A DNA stretch of 64,000 bases, from assembly GCA_030435675.1 (NCBI GenBank), contig CM059622.1, positions 3,720,001 through 3,784,000 on the forward strand, in the 5' to 3' direction. The DNA comes from Steinernema hermaphroditum. Lineage: Eukaryota > Nematoda > Chromadorea > Rhabditida > Steinernematidae. Shown piece by piece: positions 1-12,863 of the stretch. The translations under genes and the position numbers were made by a program. How positions within the stretch are numbered: the stretch's first letter is position 1; each line of letters begins with the position of its first letter. The notes beneath the pieces are model-generated. The model did no database searches and had not been told where the DNA came from. It saw only the letters and a program-made list of their open reading frames with translations.

Positions 1-34
1 TCTTTCTATCCTTGCTCAACATTATTAATTCCAG

Positions 35-1285
35 GACTGCTTCAAGGAGGCGTGGCCTACGCACAAGATTCTCCACACGGTTGGTGCCTTGCCCAGAGTT
101 GAGCAGGCTACACGGCTCAACATTTGGCCGGACTACTCGTACACGGGGCCACTCCGCAAAGCTGAGGTAACCAACCGCCGTCCAGTACCCGAGCACATCC
201 CGCGTCCTGATTACGTTTTCCACCCAGAAGGCATGTCTCTCGAGGAAACACACTCAAAAGACAGCGGGCATATCGTCGTCCTGAATGAGGAGGAAAAGGA
301 AAGCTTGCGTTTGGCCTGCAAACTTGGCCGAGAAGTTCTTGATCAGGCCGCCCGCGCGATTGCTCCAGGCGTTACCACCGATGAGATCGATCGGGTCGTC
401 CATGAAGCATGCATCGAGCGCGATTGCTATCCGTCACCTTTGGGATATTATAAGTTTCCGAAGAGTTGCTGTACCTCGGTGAACGAGGTGATTTGCCACG
501 GTGTTCCTGATCTGCGTCCTCTGGTAGATGGTGATATCTGCAATGGTTCGCTTGACTTCATCAGCTCTCGATGGTAACCCCAATTTTACAGTTGATGTGA
601 CAGTGTATCACCGCGGATTCCACGGTGATCTCAACGAAACGTTTTTCGTTGGTGACAAGGTTGACGACATGACCAAGAAGCTTGTACGAACCACTCACGA
701 ATGTTTGAGTGAAGCCATCAAGGCAGGTGAGAAAACATATCTGCCGACGACCATGATTGATGTTGCACATTGTTGTAGTTGCTCCTGGTGTCAAGTTCCG
801 CGACCTCGGTAATGTCATTTCGAAGGTTGCTCACGCCAATGGCTTCTCAGTCGTCCGTTCCTACTGCGGTCACGGCATTCATCGGCTATTCCACACGGCC
901 CCGAATGTTCCCCATTATGCTAGTACGTTTGTTATCCTGTTTCGGTCAGCTGTTCCGATACTTGACGCACTCTTTGAGTAGCTTCAATTCATCGTTCTCA
1001 CCGTTTCAGAAAACAAAGCCCCTGGCATAATGAAGGTGGGCAATTCCTTCACAATTGAGCCGATGATAAACATGGGAACTCGTTTCGACGCACACTGGCC
1101 GGATGACTGGACTGCTGTTACGGTATTGAGGATGTTTCGACGAATATTCTGTTATCGATTTGTTTCAGAAAGACGGAAAGCGCTCGGCTCAGTTTGAACA
1201 CACGCTCTTGGTCACTGAAACCGGATGCGAAGTCCTTACCCAGCGTAGCAGTGGACAGCCATGGTTTATGGACAATCTTGCTTAA
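35..1285 (+). CDS. metap1: Methionine aminopeptidase type 1, 3' part (5 exons)
   Basis: Removes the initiator methionine from nascent proteins in the cytosol, as a two-metal hydrolase. The 5' end, including the usual N-terminal zinc-finger region, lies left of the window: the first visible exon opens at an acceptor (AG at 33-34) already in frame. Exons are 35-545, 592-726, 779-922, 1010-1122 and 1169-1285; introns are 46-87 bp and all phases join. The expected family blocks occur in order: [29 protein letters not shown] (two aspartate ligands), [15 protein letters not shown] (histidine ligand), TIEPM (glutamate) and FEHTLLVT (glutamate). No catalytic residue is missing in what is visible. The protein ends with a short tail, [12 protein letters not shown]. 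Identity is from the motifs, which are very characteristic of type 1 rather than type 2 enzymes. Confidence 0.96.
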
Positions 1286-1545
1286 CCTGTTCTATATAAT
1301 GGTGTTTTATGTGAGAAAGATTTCAGAATAGATTTTTAATCATTGCCTGATTGACATTTGGTGTCTTTGGTCCGATTGAAAGTCCCCGTCATGTGCGAAA
1401 GGCTACGGAGTGTTGAGTCCTGGTAGGAGCAACCGCTCGATGGAGCTGAGGGAGTGATTATCGTGACAACGAATAATTTTAATTTTTTATTATTTTTTTG
1501 GACACTTTTAATACAATTCAAATAGTAAATTAAAATTTCGTCTGC
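1286..1545. other. 3' flank of metap1 and end of the inverted duplication
   Basis: No gene is seen. The stretch from about 1390 is the distal end of the inverted duplication arm described for 1546-2193; a run of T/A around 1485-1500 marks the 3' flank of the minus-strand gene. No AATAAA is obvious directly after the metap1 stop codon. Confidence 0.5.
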
Positions 1546-2180
1546 TCAGAGATCGACGAGATCGATGAAGATGATCTTCGGCGAGGGTTTGGAAGCGGTT
1601 GCCTTCTTCTCTGCGTCGGCAAGCTCCTCGATGAGCATCTCCTGGCGAGATTTCTTCGTGGAGGGCTTCAGGGGCGCCTTCTCGATGGAAGAGGTCTTCT
1701 TCTTGGCGACCTTAGGCAATGACGTTGCCTTCTTGGGTGTCGTCAGCATCGCCCATCGCTGCTTCGAAAAGCCAGAGTGTTTCTGATGAAAGTCAAAGGC
1801 GACGTTCTTCGGGATGCGGCTGTGGAGGCGCCACTGCGAGACGCGCTCCCTCAGATGAAGAGTCTTCCGAGTGGCGGCGTCGAGTTCGAGGGACATAAGC
1901 TCCTCGAAGAGCTTCATGTTGGACTTCTGGTTGCCAGAGGACTCGATGCCCTTGATGAGCTTCTTGGCGACTTGTTGAACTTCGGAGCTACTGTGAGCAT
2001 TGAGAGCAGTGGTCGAAGTGTCCGTAGTCTGGCGTTTCTTCTTGTAATTCTTTGGAGCTTCGGGAAGCGGCTCTCCGAAGACTTTGAGCCGGAGCTGCGC
2101 CTGGGCGGTCAACTTGAATCCTTTGTTGGATTCACATGTTTGAGTGGTTTCAGTTGTGAGAAGTTTTCTGAGCATGCTTG
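1390..2180 (-). repeat. Inverted duplication, left arm
   Basis: Read on the minus strand, this arm matches 3520-4046 on the plus strand. The match covers a leader (about CAGTTGTGA...CACTCAAA), the coding part and about 150 bp of 3' flank, including the shared blocks TTGAATTGTATTAAAAGTGT and ACATGACGGGGA. The arm is longer than its partner because the partner lost about 300 bp of coding sequence. Confidence 0.7.
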
Positions 2181-2193
2181 AAATAAGTGTCAC
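1546..2193 (-). CDS. Lysine-rich hypothetical protein, full-length copy
   Basis: A single open frame of 215 residues, not recognised. The middle is rich in Ser/Thr and Lys (STTALNAHSSSEVQQV, KKLIKGIESSGNQKS). The C-terminal third is strongly basic (KKATSLPKVAKKKTSS, PSTKKSRQEML) and ends in SPKIIFIDLVDL. No signal peptide or membrane segment is visible. The basic, low-complexity character would fit a nuclear or nucleic-acid-associated protein, which is only inference. A shortened copy lies inverted at 3563-3913. In the position of that copy's start codon this gene has an ATG shifted by one base and followed at once by TGA, so translation here must begin upstream, at 2193 or the internal Met seven codons on. 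This raises doubt about the true start or about function. Confidence 0.5.
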   Translation of the reverse strand: MTLISSMLRKLLTTETTQTCESNKGFKLTAQAQLRLKVFGEPLPEAPKNYKKKRQTTDTSTTALNAHSSSEVQQVAKKLIKGIESSGNQKSNMKLFEELMSLELDAATRKTLHLRERVSQWRLHSRIPKNVAFDFHQKHSGFSKQRWAMLTTPKKATSLPKVAKKKTSSIEKAPLKPSTKKSRQEMLIEELADAEKKATASKPSPKIIFIDLVDL

Positions 2194-3519
2194 TTATATG
2201 GTTGTGTGAAAGTGATGCCACTTGATGAAGGTCGGCTACCGTAGTCCGTTGGCTGTCACGAAGATGTCTGCGGTCCTACTGTAAGCCGTTGGATCGTCGG
2301 CTGGCTCTGGCACAATCCGAGTGGCGGGCACCGTCTGCCTCATTTTAAAATGGTAACTGAACAACTGAACGGTATTTCATTGAACGAGTAGACGAGTCTA
2401 TTTTTAACGAGTTTATTCAATTTCGACACGTCATAACAACGTTTACACATACTTTGAACTGCTGAACTGTTGTGCTAAAAATCCAGTACGATCAGGCTTG
2501 GATAACCATCAATGCTTCACAAAACGATCGATTCACCATGGATGCTGTGCCTTTGCTGTTCATCGACGCTGTTGCTCATCGACTAACGAAGGAGTCAGCA
2601 GCGCCAGTCAGCAGTATGCCAATTCAGAAGTAAAATTTGGAGAACTGTGGGCTTTCGCCATGTGGAACACCTCCGGAAAGTGCATTTATTAGTCAAATTT
2701 CTACGTCACAACGACAAAACATGTGCCTTAGTACGTGCGGAGGAGGAAGGCCTTACGCAAAGCGTCCCTGAGTTCTTGGCCTGTGCATCGCCTTACGTGA
2801 GACTTGTAGAAATCCACTTCGAATGCGTTCTATCTTTTACAGAACTTTTTTTTCGGCAAAATTCAATGGCGGCGAACTTTTAAAGAACCTTCACCGCCTA
2901 CAACCGCACGTGGAAACCGTAACAGAACTCCGACAACTCCAGATGACGCTCACGATCACGACGTGTACAAAAAATTAGCCTGCTTATGGAACCTACCTGT
3001 CCGTGGGATTTCTTCACTTGCGTGTATGGTGAACGACGCCCTCAAATGGCGCCTCCACAAAAATCGCCGACTCTCTCAGCTGCTGTTTATAAACCACGTT
3101 TATCATTACCCAAACAACTTTGAAGAACTGACCCGTTTCAAGTCTTCTAGGAATTTGGGTTTTCTTACTTTGACGTTTCCCCGGCTGCAACTCCTCGTAA
3201 ATTTGTGGAAGAGCGGTGCCCAGTCCACAGAATTCTATCTGAACATACGGCGTTTCGAAGTCCAAAGCATTAGAGAACTCGGCTTTGCGCCTTGCTGGGA
3301 CTGGAACCCGAATTTGTTTACCCTGCAGCACCCTACAAATATCATGAGTTTTCTATTCTTTGTTCTTCGCTAAAGAACTCATATTGCTCTTTTGTGTAAA
3401 GAAGAAACTGACACTGGCTTTCAAGCTCATTTGGATCTTGTGTTATACAAAGCCATTATAATAAACAACACTTAGTCCAAGAATACTCAGAAAACCTCGC
3501 ACAAGTTGTGAGAGGTTTT
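2194..3519. other. Spacer between the inverted arms, no clear gene
   Basis: About 1.3 kb without a recognisable gene. The longest frames (2963-3373 on +, 3014-3331 on -) overlap each other, have no recognised motif and no clear splice context. I see no transposase motif, so whether this spacer is the body of a mobile element is open. Confidence 0.4.
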
Positions 3520-4046
3520 CTGTTGTGTTTCAGTTGTGAGTCACAACTGAAACCACTCAAATATGTCTTCCAACAAAGGATTCAAGCTGACCGCCCAGGC
3601 GACGCTCAGCTTCAAAGCCTTCGCAGAGCCGCTTCCCGAAGCTCCGAAGAAGTACAAGAAGAAGTGCCAGACTACGGACACTTCGACCACTGCTCTCAAT
3701 GCTCACAGTAGCTCCGAAGTTCAACAAGTCGACAAGAAGCTCATCAAGGGCATCGAGTCCTCTGGCAACCAGAAGTCCAACATGAAGCTCTTCGAGGAGC
3801 AGAGAAACCGAGAGAGAACCAAACCCTCGCCGAAGATCATCTTCATCGATCTCAGAGCAGACGAAACTTTGATTTACTATTTGAATTGTATTAAAAGTGT
3901 CCATGAGAAATGATAAAAATTAAAAATTATTCGTTGTAACGCCTACGATGATCACTCCCTCATATCACTCCATCTGCACACCCCATACCAGCCATTCTTC
4001 AAAGCTCCTTCGATCCCCTGGAGTCAAAATACTCACACATGACGGG
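3520..4046 (+). repeat. Inverted duplication, right arm
   Basis: Plus-strand partner of 1390-2180. It begins near a short palindrome (CAGTTGTGAGTCACAACTG at about 3531-3549) that is not present in the same form in the left arm, and continues past the stop codon of the shortened gene copy into shared 3' flank. Confidence 0.7.
3563..3913 (+). pseudogene. Shortened copy of the lysine-rich gene
   Basis: The frame starts MSSNKGFKLTAQA and follows the 1546-2193 protein closely for about 75 residues to NMKLFEE. It then jumps with a short substitute (QRNRERT) to the shared end KPSPKIIFIDL, so roughly 100 codons in the middle are missing. The old stop codon is also changed (CTCTGAGCAG in the full copy, CTCAGAGCAG here), so the frame runs on about 20 codons into former 3' flank (ADETLIYYLNCIKSVHEK). 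It is still open and could be expressed as a 116-residue protein. The lost core and lost stop make a decaying copy more likely. Confidence 0.55.
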
Positions 4047-4288
4047 GATCTCCTAAAAATCAATTTAGACATGAGGTGTGCCGCTCCCGCAACGAAAGAA
4101 AGGAAAAGTACAGTAGCGGTCTTCATAAATGTGAAAAGAGAAGGGCACTTGCCCGATGCTGCAAGCGACTTTGAAGCGATATGTAGACACCACTGTAGAC
4201 ATAGACAGCTCCATGTACTTCGCAACGAGACACAGGAGTCGGGTCATTCCTTGTATCTCATTTTATAACGCCGGTCGTGCGCCGAGAA

Positions 4289-5684
4289 ATGTGTTTCGAG
4301 TGGTGTATACGTAGATGGCGTCAGAGATCATCAGCGAAAAAGAAGAAGAATTCAACAAATCAGGAGTCTTCGCCACCTTCGGTGAAACCGGCGAAATCCC
4401 AGAAGAAGCCACAGAACGACATTAGATCTGCCGATGACGGAGCGGCCAAGAAGTCACAGGTAAGAACTATGGGTTTCCATCCGCTTAACTTATCGAGTTT
4501 TAAGATGCTGAACGTCTACAAGTCGCTAGTAATGGCGAAGAAGCAAGGGAAGGAGTGTACTTATGAGGAGAAGAAGCGGTACCTCGAGAAAGCACACCGA
4601 GCGATGGGAATGACTCCCAATACCACTATTGTGGAACGCTACGAGAAAAGAGCTCAACAGCTGGATCGCACGCAAAACATGAGTGAAGCAGAAAACACCA
4701 CCAGTAGACGAGGTAACGTTGAGCGTTCCATTTGCATGTGTGGATTTGAGCGATTGTTTTCGGCGATATTCCGTTCACTTTGCCGATGTCGATAGAGAAA
4801 CCTAAGGAAAAAACAAAGGAAACGACGAAAGAATCCACGACAAAAGATAGTGGAAGCAAAGAGCCTGACACGGAAAGGCCCCGGCTGCTCCACGCCGATC
4901 TGGTCGATAACGAGGAGCTCAACGAAGATGATGAACTGCACGATTATGAAATCGACGATAAAAACTACATGTACCACGATCAAGAAATAGTCTTCACGTG
5001 TAGAGACATGATGAGAGATGTCGGAATTGTCAGTCGCTTGTATCTTCAAGCATTTCATCATTCCACTTTCAGGTCGACTTCCTGGTAGGCATTGGGTCGG
5101 GTGAAGAAGATACCAAGCACTCGTGGAATCCTCTGGCGCCGATGGAAGACCTCACCGGCCGGAAAGAATTTGACTGTATGACCCTCCGCCGACACACTTT
5201 CATTTCCAACTCCTCCGCCATGCCGAATGAGGAAGAAAAGAAGAACTTCACTGAGAATGATCCTGGCACGCCAGGTCACTCGTTTGACGATGTGGTTATT
5301 GAATTGCTTGGCGATAAGAAAATAGCTCCCATGTACGTTTGCTCCCCTTTTCCATTCAATTGAGTTGATCTAGGTCTCCAATCTGTACCAAGTCGATGTC
5401 CTGCGCTCAAACTCAGAATTCGGAAAAGTCATTCGCCCAAAAAAGTAATCGGTCAAGTAGAAGCAAAAAAGAAATGATGAAGGCACCAAGAAAGTCGAAG
5501 ACAGCCCCCTCCAACAGCAAGAGAGGACGCTCGGTGCCACGCGGAAAAATCTCTCAAACTCTTTCTTTGCAAAGTTCGGTAAGGTGAAGTAATTTCCGGT
5601 GCACCTGAAAGTGTTCACTTTCAGAACAGGAAGACTGTGTCAGCAACGAAGTCGAGCGCTACACCGCGATCCAGCTATCTGTAG
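4289..5684 (+). CDS. Unknown protein, six exons, basic start and acidic middle
   Basis: Not recognised. Exons 4289-4459, 4505-4712, 4796-5028, 5073-5332, 5374-5578 and 5625-5684 join in phase to 378 codons; introns are 41-83 bp with GT-AG ends and acceptors such as CACTTTCAG. Residues 10-55 are rich in Lys/Ser (AKKKKNSTNQ, KSQKKPQND). A helical charged block follows (YEEKKRYLEKAHRAMG, then IVERYEKRAQQLD), then a Lys/Thr-rich run (KPKEKTKETTKE). Next come an acidic segment (NEELNEDDELHDYEIDD), a less biased region (VDFLVGIGSGEEDTKH to VIELLGDKKIAP) and a basic Ser-rich C-terminus. No signal peptide or membrane segment is seen, so it is probably nuclear or cytosolic. The first exon is uncertain: ATG 4289 is the first in frame, but an upstream exon is possible. 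It is convergent with the 5803-6021 gene, with 118 bp between stop codons. Confidence 0.7.
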
Positions 5685-5802
5685 CGTGTTGTCTTTGTGT
5701 CGCAGCACATAATTTAAAACACGTTTACCCTAAAACATTACACAATGTACACATTTACCCTAACGTCAAAATCGCTACAATATCACAGATCGAATGTGGT
5801 CT

Positions 5803-6021
5803 TCACATGAGCTTCGCCGAATCATTGGAGTTGGAAGGCTTGTCATCTGACTTTTTCAGTTCGCCGCTGGACGTGTGCAACTTCTCTTGTCCTGGCATTC
5901 GCGGGAACACTGGTAGAATCGGATTATATTCCGAACTCGTGCCTACCCAGAAAATGCCTCCTGCTTCGCGATTCATCTTATCCGCCAGCTCTTGGTTCTG
6001 TTCCAGAAGTGTTCGCTCCAT
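5803..6021 (-). CDS. Small unknown protein, 72 residues, trans-spliced or last exon
   Basis: The frame MERTLLEQNQELADKMNREA to NSNDSAKLM has codon use like the neighbouring genes and is preceded on its strand by CCTGTTTCAG with one base before ATG. That is either an SL trans-splice site next to the start codon or the acceptor of a last coding exon; I found no convincing upstream exon in 6040-6620. The start resembles a short coiled coil. The middle (GGIFWVGTSSEYNPILPVFPR) is hydrophobic and Pro-rich without a clear membrane helix. The C-terminus is polar (SGELKKSDDKPSNSND). The family is not recognised. Confidence 0.6.
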   Translation of the reverse strand: MERTLLEQNQELADKMNREAGGIFWVGTSSEYNPILPVFPRMPGQEKLHTSSGELKKSDDKPSNSNDSAKLM

Positions 6022-8053
6022 CCTGAAACAGGCTTAACAGTGAAACGATGTCTTCTACAAAAACGCGAATCGTAATCTGACCATGCAATACGCGCTAGAA
6101 TCAAAATGGTGTGAAATGCAGAAAGCGATGTAGAAACGACAAATAGTTAGACACTGAAGGATCGATGTCAAAATCACCGACCTGCATTCGTTGGTTGGAA
6201 GTAACAGATTACGTGTGGTACAAGCTTAAACTTATAAGTCGAATTTCCGCTAAACAAGGTTCCTCAAATAATAACTTGGACAAAAAACTTAAGAATATGT
6301 CATTTCATGATGAAACTCATCATGGACAGGACAAATCTGAAGCTTGATTTCTGTTTCGCGATAATAAAGCAGCACATATAGTCCCATCTTCAACAACAAA
6401 CAAACACAGATTTAAACCAACAGCCCGATTGGAATGCTGCAAAAAACTTCGCGATCTCTGCGACAAGAAGGTCGCCGCCATGCATGACAAGACGCTCTTT
6501 TGCTTTTCGCCCTCCACCGAACATTCGAAGTATTCGATGGTCAGCAAGAGGACGGCGGCGGCGGGCGGTGGCCGAAAACGCGAAGGAGCCTCGTGCCGGA
6601 ACCGTGGCAAGCGGGTGAGGTGCGGCGGAGATCCATCACCGTGCGTCTTGTCACAAGATGCCCCAGGAAGATTATTTACAGCGCCGAATGTACGCGGAGA
6701 TCAGCGTTGTTGCTCCCGAGAATTACGCGCGTTTCCTCTGCGCACTTCGCACCAAGGGCGCCGCCACATCGATCGGGATAGTTCGCGCGCGCGTGTCGGC
6801 CATTTGAATTCGGAAGTGCCCACGGGCTTTCGCAATTTTGGCACTGCCGTCTATCTGCTGTTCGTCCAGTTGGCGACGTTTGAGATGGGATGGATATTGT
6901 CTTTTTAGGTGCAAGATTCTTAATTGTAGACTGGCGCAATCGACCACTCGCGACAAACGAGGAGGAAATGATCGTTCAAGTCTAGACATATATCATATCT
7001 TCAGACGTCTGGTCCGTGTATTTAGCGGTTGATCGGCTGTGCAAAAGTATCATTTGTTCGATGTTGTTCGTTCTTTAGGCTGTTTTTGTCAGGCCTCTCG
7101 CTTTTTAATTAGGATGCGGCGGATTTACGATCGGAGCGCCTGCCACTTACTAAGGGTGCAGGACGTATCGATTTCCGGACCGTTGATTATTTACTGTTTG
7201 GTAATCCATTCGTGGTCGTTCTGGAAACTCATTTGTGGGATTTCTTTCATTTACGCCTTGAGGGTTTTCTTATGTGAATAATTTGGTCAAAGCGCTCTTA
7301 TCTCAGCAGTACCTGGTATTTTCGTTCATCATGGCCCATAAGAACAACTCAAGCATGGCTGATTCATCAATATTCGCTGCTTCAATCTTTTCCGCCTCGA
7401 ATTTCCATTTTCGTCGCTTGGCTGTACCTCATTCCGATTTAAATTGCATGGCTTTATTATCGCACACTCTCGGCCTACTGTACTTTATCGCCTTTAGAGG
7501 TTTGCATCGCACTTTTAAATTGATTTACGCGCCAATTTCTTTGTTAGGCAGCTGATAGTGTTCACGTTGTTTTTCCCTTTTCCTCCACTCCTATCTCGAA
7601 CATTTCGACGCTAGTATATGATCGATATTCGATTGGTCTTTTCCATCGTGTTTTACTGACTAATCATGTTTTGTTTTGGCGCCGCTGTGTGAATCTGGAC
7701 TCATCGTTGTGTTACTTGGCTAATCAAGGGCTAATGATTTAAAACTGCCTGCTTCTTTTAGTCAGAGCCAATAATCTCACATGTTCGCGCGAACGAACAA
7801 CTCTGCTGTGTTTCCTTGACCTTTTTACGATCGTTATCTGCTGTGCTTGTTCCTTATGGCGGAGTTGTTCTGTGCACGTCAGTAGTTCCATTAAAATTGG
7901 GATTTGGATTATATGTTTCGATCTGGCTTTGCACTCTAAGAGGATTAGGTTTTACATGTATGCTCTGAATCTCAGTGTCCGCGTGATCTCTACGTGATTA
8001 ACCCTAAAGTTGACCGCTCATGTTGAACCACTGCGCAGTGCCTTGAAAATTTC
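6022..8053. other. Upstream region of klp-7: CG-rich block, then T-rich probable 5' intron
   Basis: From about 6540 to 6830 the DNA is CG-rich (GGCGGCGGCGGGCGG, CGCGCGCGTGTCGG). From about 6910 to 8060 it is T-rich on the klp-7 sense strand and has many stop codons. The same order, CG-rich block then about 1 kb of T-rich sense strand, is found upstream of csnk-1. My reading is a promoter with a non-coding first exon followed by a 5'-UTR intron or outron. No coding exon is supported here. Confidence 0.4.
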
Positions 8054-8068
8054 ACAATTTCAGGTAAA
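8054..8068 (+). promoter_or_regulatory. Splice acceptor just before the klp-7 start codon
   Basis: CACAATTTCAG ends at 8063, five bases before ATG 8069. This spacing is typical of a nematode spliced-leader site, but an ordinary 3' end of a 5'-UTR intron would look the same. Confidence 0.6.
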
Positions 8069-10883
<2,815 letters not shown>

Positions 10884-10927
10884 ATCTCGCTTTAGACCGG
10901 TATTTTTGTTTGTAATGCTGTGATTTT

Positions 10928-10933
10928 AATAAA
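10928..10933 (+). terminator. Poly(A) signal of klp-7
   Basis: AATAAA lies 45 bp after the klp-7 stop codon, a usual distance for a nematode 3' UTR. Confidence 0.75.
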
Positions 10934-10983
10934 GTCCTGACTACTATGTTTTCTTGCTGATTCCGCCGGTGTTCGAAGCTGAG

Positions 10984-12060
10984 TGAATCCTGATAGTGCT
11001 CCTCACGGTTCTCACGATGTTTTCCCCAGCGCTAGCGCCCACTTGGTGATCTCCGGACGCTTTTGTCGACCGTCCAGAACCTTTCTTCTGATGATGACTT
11101 TACATACTCATCTGGCGCTCCGTCAAAGTTTGCTACGCATCATCTTCCCGTCCCCTCCTGACGCGGATGACGCTTCTCGCACCTGACGCTTTTCCCGATG
11201 ATCCTAATTCCCGAATAGCTTACCTAGAAGTGTCCCCTGACGATCCCGGAGGTCACCTAGAAGGATCGTCGCGAACATCTACTAGCGCTCCTCCGTGTTC
11301 TCACGGTGTTTGCATCCACTCACGGGATGCTACGTGTACGTCCTCGAAAAGACTACAGGAGCCCACCCCTCTGGCATCGTCTCCTGGCACTTTTCCCAAA
11401 GTTGCCGGTGTCCTCCCCGAAGAGCAATGCAGGAGTCGCCTAAGACCGGGCATCCCGAAGATCGCCGCGCAGCATTTCCGATGTTTCAGACGCTCTTCAT
11501 GTTGCACCCTTACGAAGTTACCGGCGCCTTCCAAGAATCTCTCGGCCTGCCGAGAATCGCCGTGCATCATACTCCAGGATCGACGCTCGAGACATCGACA
11601 TAGGCCACCCGTAGATCCATTACAAGCATCTCTCCAGTCTGCATGTCTTTCGGTTCTTCCGGTTCCTCTTGGCGCTTCCGAAGCTCGAGAGCAGAGATGC
11701 CGACTCGGGTTGATTTCGCAATCCGAGCCGAGCTGGTTCGCGGCTCGGCTCGGGCTCAGTTGGCATCTCTGCTCGAGAGTTGTCTTGCTTCCCGCCAGTT
11801 CGACCGACGCTGTCAGTTCCTTCAAGGAGAGTGCCATAAAAAAATCGTCGCCCGGCATCCCGAGGATCGCCGCGCATCTATTCCGATGCTCCGGGCGTTC
11901 TCCGATGCTCCGGGTGTTCTCCGCTCTCCGTTCTCCGGCCTCCGCTCCGCTCGAAGATTCCGACGATAGGCGTACATCATCCCCCATCCTTCAGGATCTT
12001 CTCCTAGAGTGCCGACACTCGAGACATCGACAGAATAAGTAACGTCGTCTAACTGTCTCA
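10984..12060. repeat. Degenerate direct repeats between klp-7 and csnk-1
   Basis: Two blocks about 400 bp apart resemble each other: GGCATCCCGAAGATCGCCGC (about 11450) with CGGCATCCCGAGGATCGCCG (about 11850), followed in both by TTCCGATG..., a GTGCATCATACTCCAGGATC / GTACATCATCCCCCATCCTT stretch, and CTCGAGACATCGACA (about 11587 and 12019). Short phrases such as GATGATCC, TCTCACGGTGTT and GAAGACG recur at 10990-11330. Long frames exist on both strands (292 codons +, 229 codons -) but encode biased Ser/Pro/Arg-rich strings, as expected of repeats poor in stop codons, so I do not call a gene. Confidence 0.5.
11683..11779. repeat. Nested inverted repeat (foldback)
   Basis: The outer arms are GAGCAGAGATGCCGACT and AGTTGGCATCTCTGCTC, complementary over 17 bp with one mismatch. 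Inside them lies a perfect 10-bp stem, CCGAGCCGAG with CTCGGCTCGG. The structure resembles a short foldback element; no target duplication was identified. Confidence 0.6.
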
Positions 12061-12863
12061 ATGAGCATCACAAAGTCTGTGTGACAATGTCTAATTTACG
12101 GGAACATTACATAGCCAAGAACCATTTTCGGGCCAACATCCCAAGTTCCATCACCAGCACTTCACTCCGTCCTGTCTCTCAGACCACAATGCCTACAAAC
12201 AACTGAAACTCCTAAAGCGGTATCGATAGATTTCTTCTTTTTATTGTACATCCAGTCACCACGTAGAAATCATATGCGTCGTGTTAACAAAGAGGAGCAA
12301 TCCGAAAACGATTTTGTTTGTAGAGACAGTCGGCTCAAGGAGCATTACAACGTATAATATTTGTATATAACAATAGGAGAACGACAGAATACAAGAAGTC
12401 AGTTGATGTCTACAATGGTGGGGAGACAGGAACGCGTTTTCCAACGACAGAAAATCATCAAGCTTGCAGCGTAACAATGAGGAAACATATTGTTTGGGAG
12501 GAGTGTGAAGGATGGAGAACTCGGGTACACTCACAACGTTGCAGTTTGGAGAACGACAATAAATACAGAATAAACAAAGTAATCATTTTCTCTCGGGACG
12601 CCTCGGGGGACGAAGAAGTTTGAAGAGAAACACAGCTATGACCGTGCTTGAATAAAAAACGAATAAACCCGCTTCAGTGAAGACTGCCAGCCAAGTAGCC
12701 TAAGAGTAGATGGAAGATGAACAATAACTAGAAACACGAGCATCCAATGGGGTGGAAGAGGGACAGATGGGTGAAGCACTGAGGAGAGACGGAGGGAGCG
12801 GAACACACGCAGTTGTGCGCATTCGATGGAATGGAATTCGAAGACGACACGTAAGAACGAAGT
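12061..12863 (-). other. Probable 3' UTR and 3' flank of csnk-1
   Basis: No gene is seen. Read on the minus strand this follows the csnk-1 stop codon. An AATAAA (plus-strand TTTATT at 12240-12245) is the first convincing signal in that direction and would give a 3' UTR of about 620 bp, long for a nematode. Confidence 0.4.

Noticed and set aside
5722..5764. Two TTTACCCTAA words, telomere-like
   Set aside because: Only two isolated words, spaced 31 bp, and the nematode telomere unit would be TTAGGC.
7039..7555. Successive plus-strand frames rich in Leu/Phe/Ser before klp-7
   Set aside because: They follow from T-rich DNA of the probable 5' intron; no conserved motif or splice structure.
11167..12042. 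292-codon open frame on the plus strand
   Set aside because: Composition is Ser/Pro/Arg-biased, a long frame exists on the other strand too, and the DNA consists of degenerate repeats.
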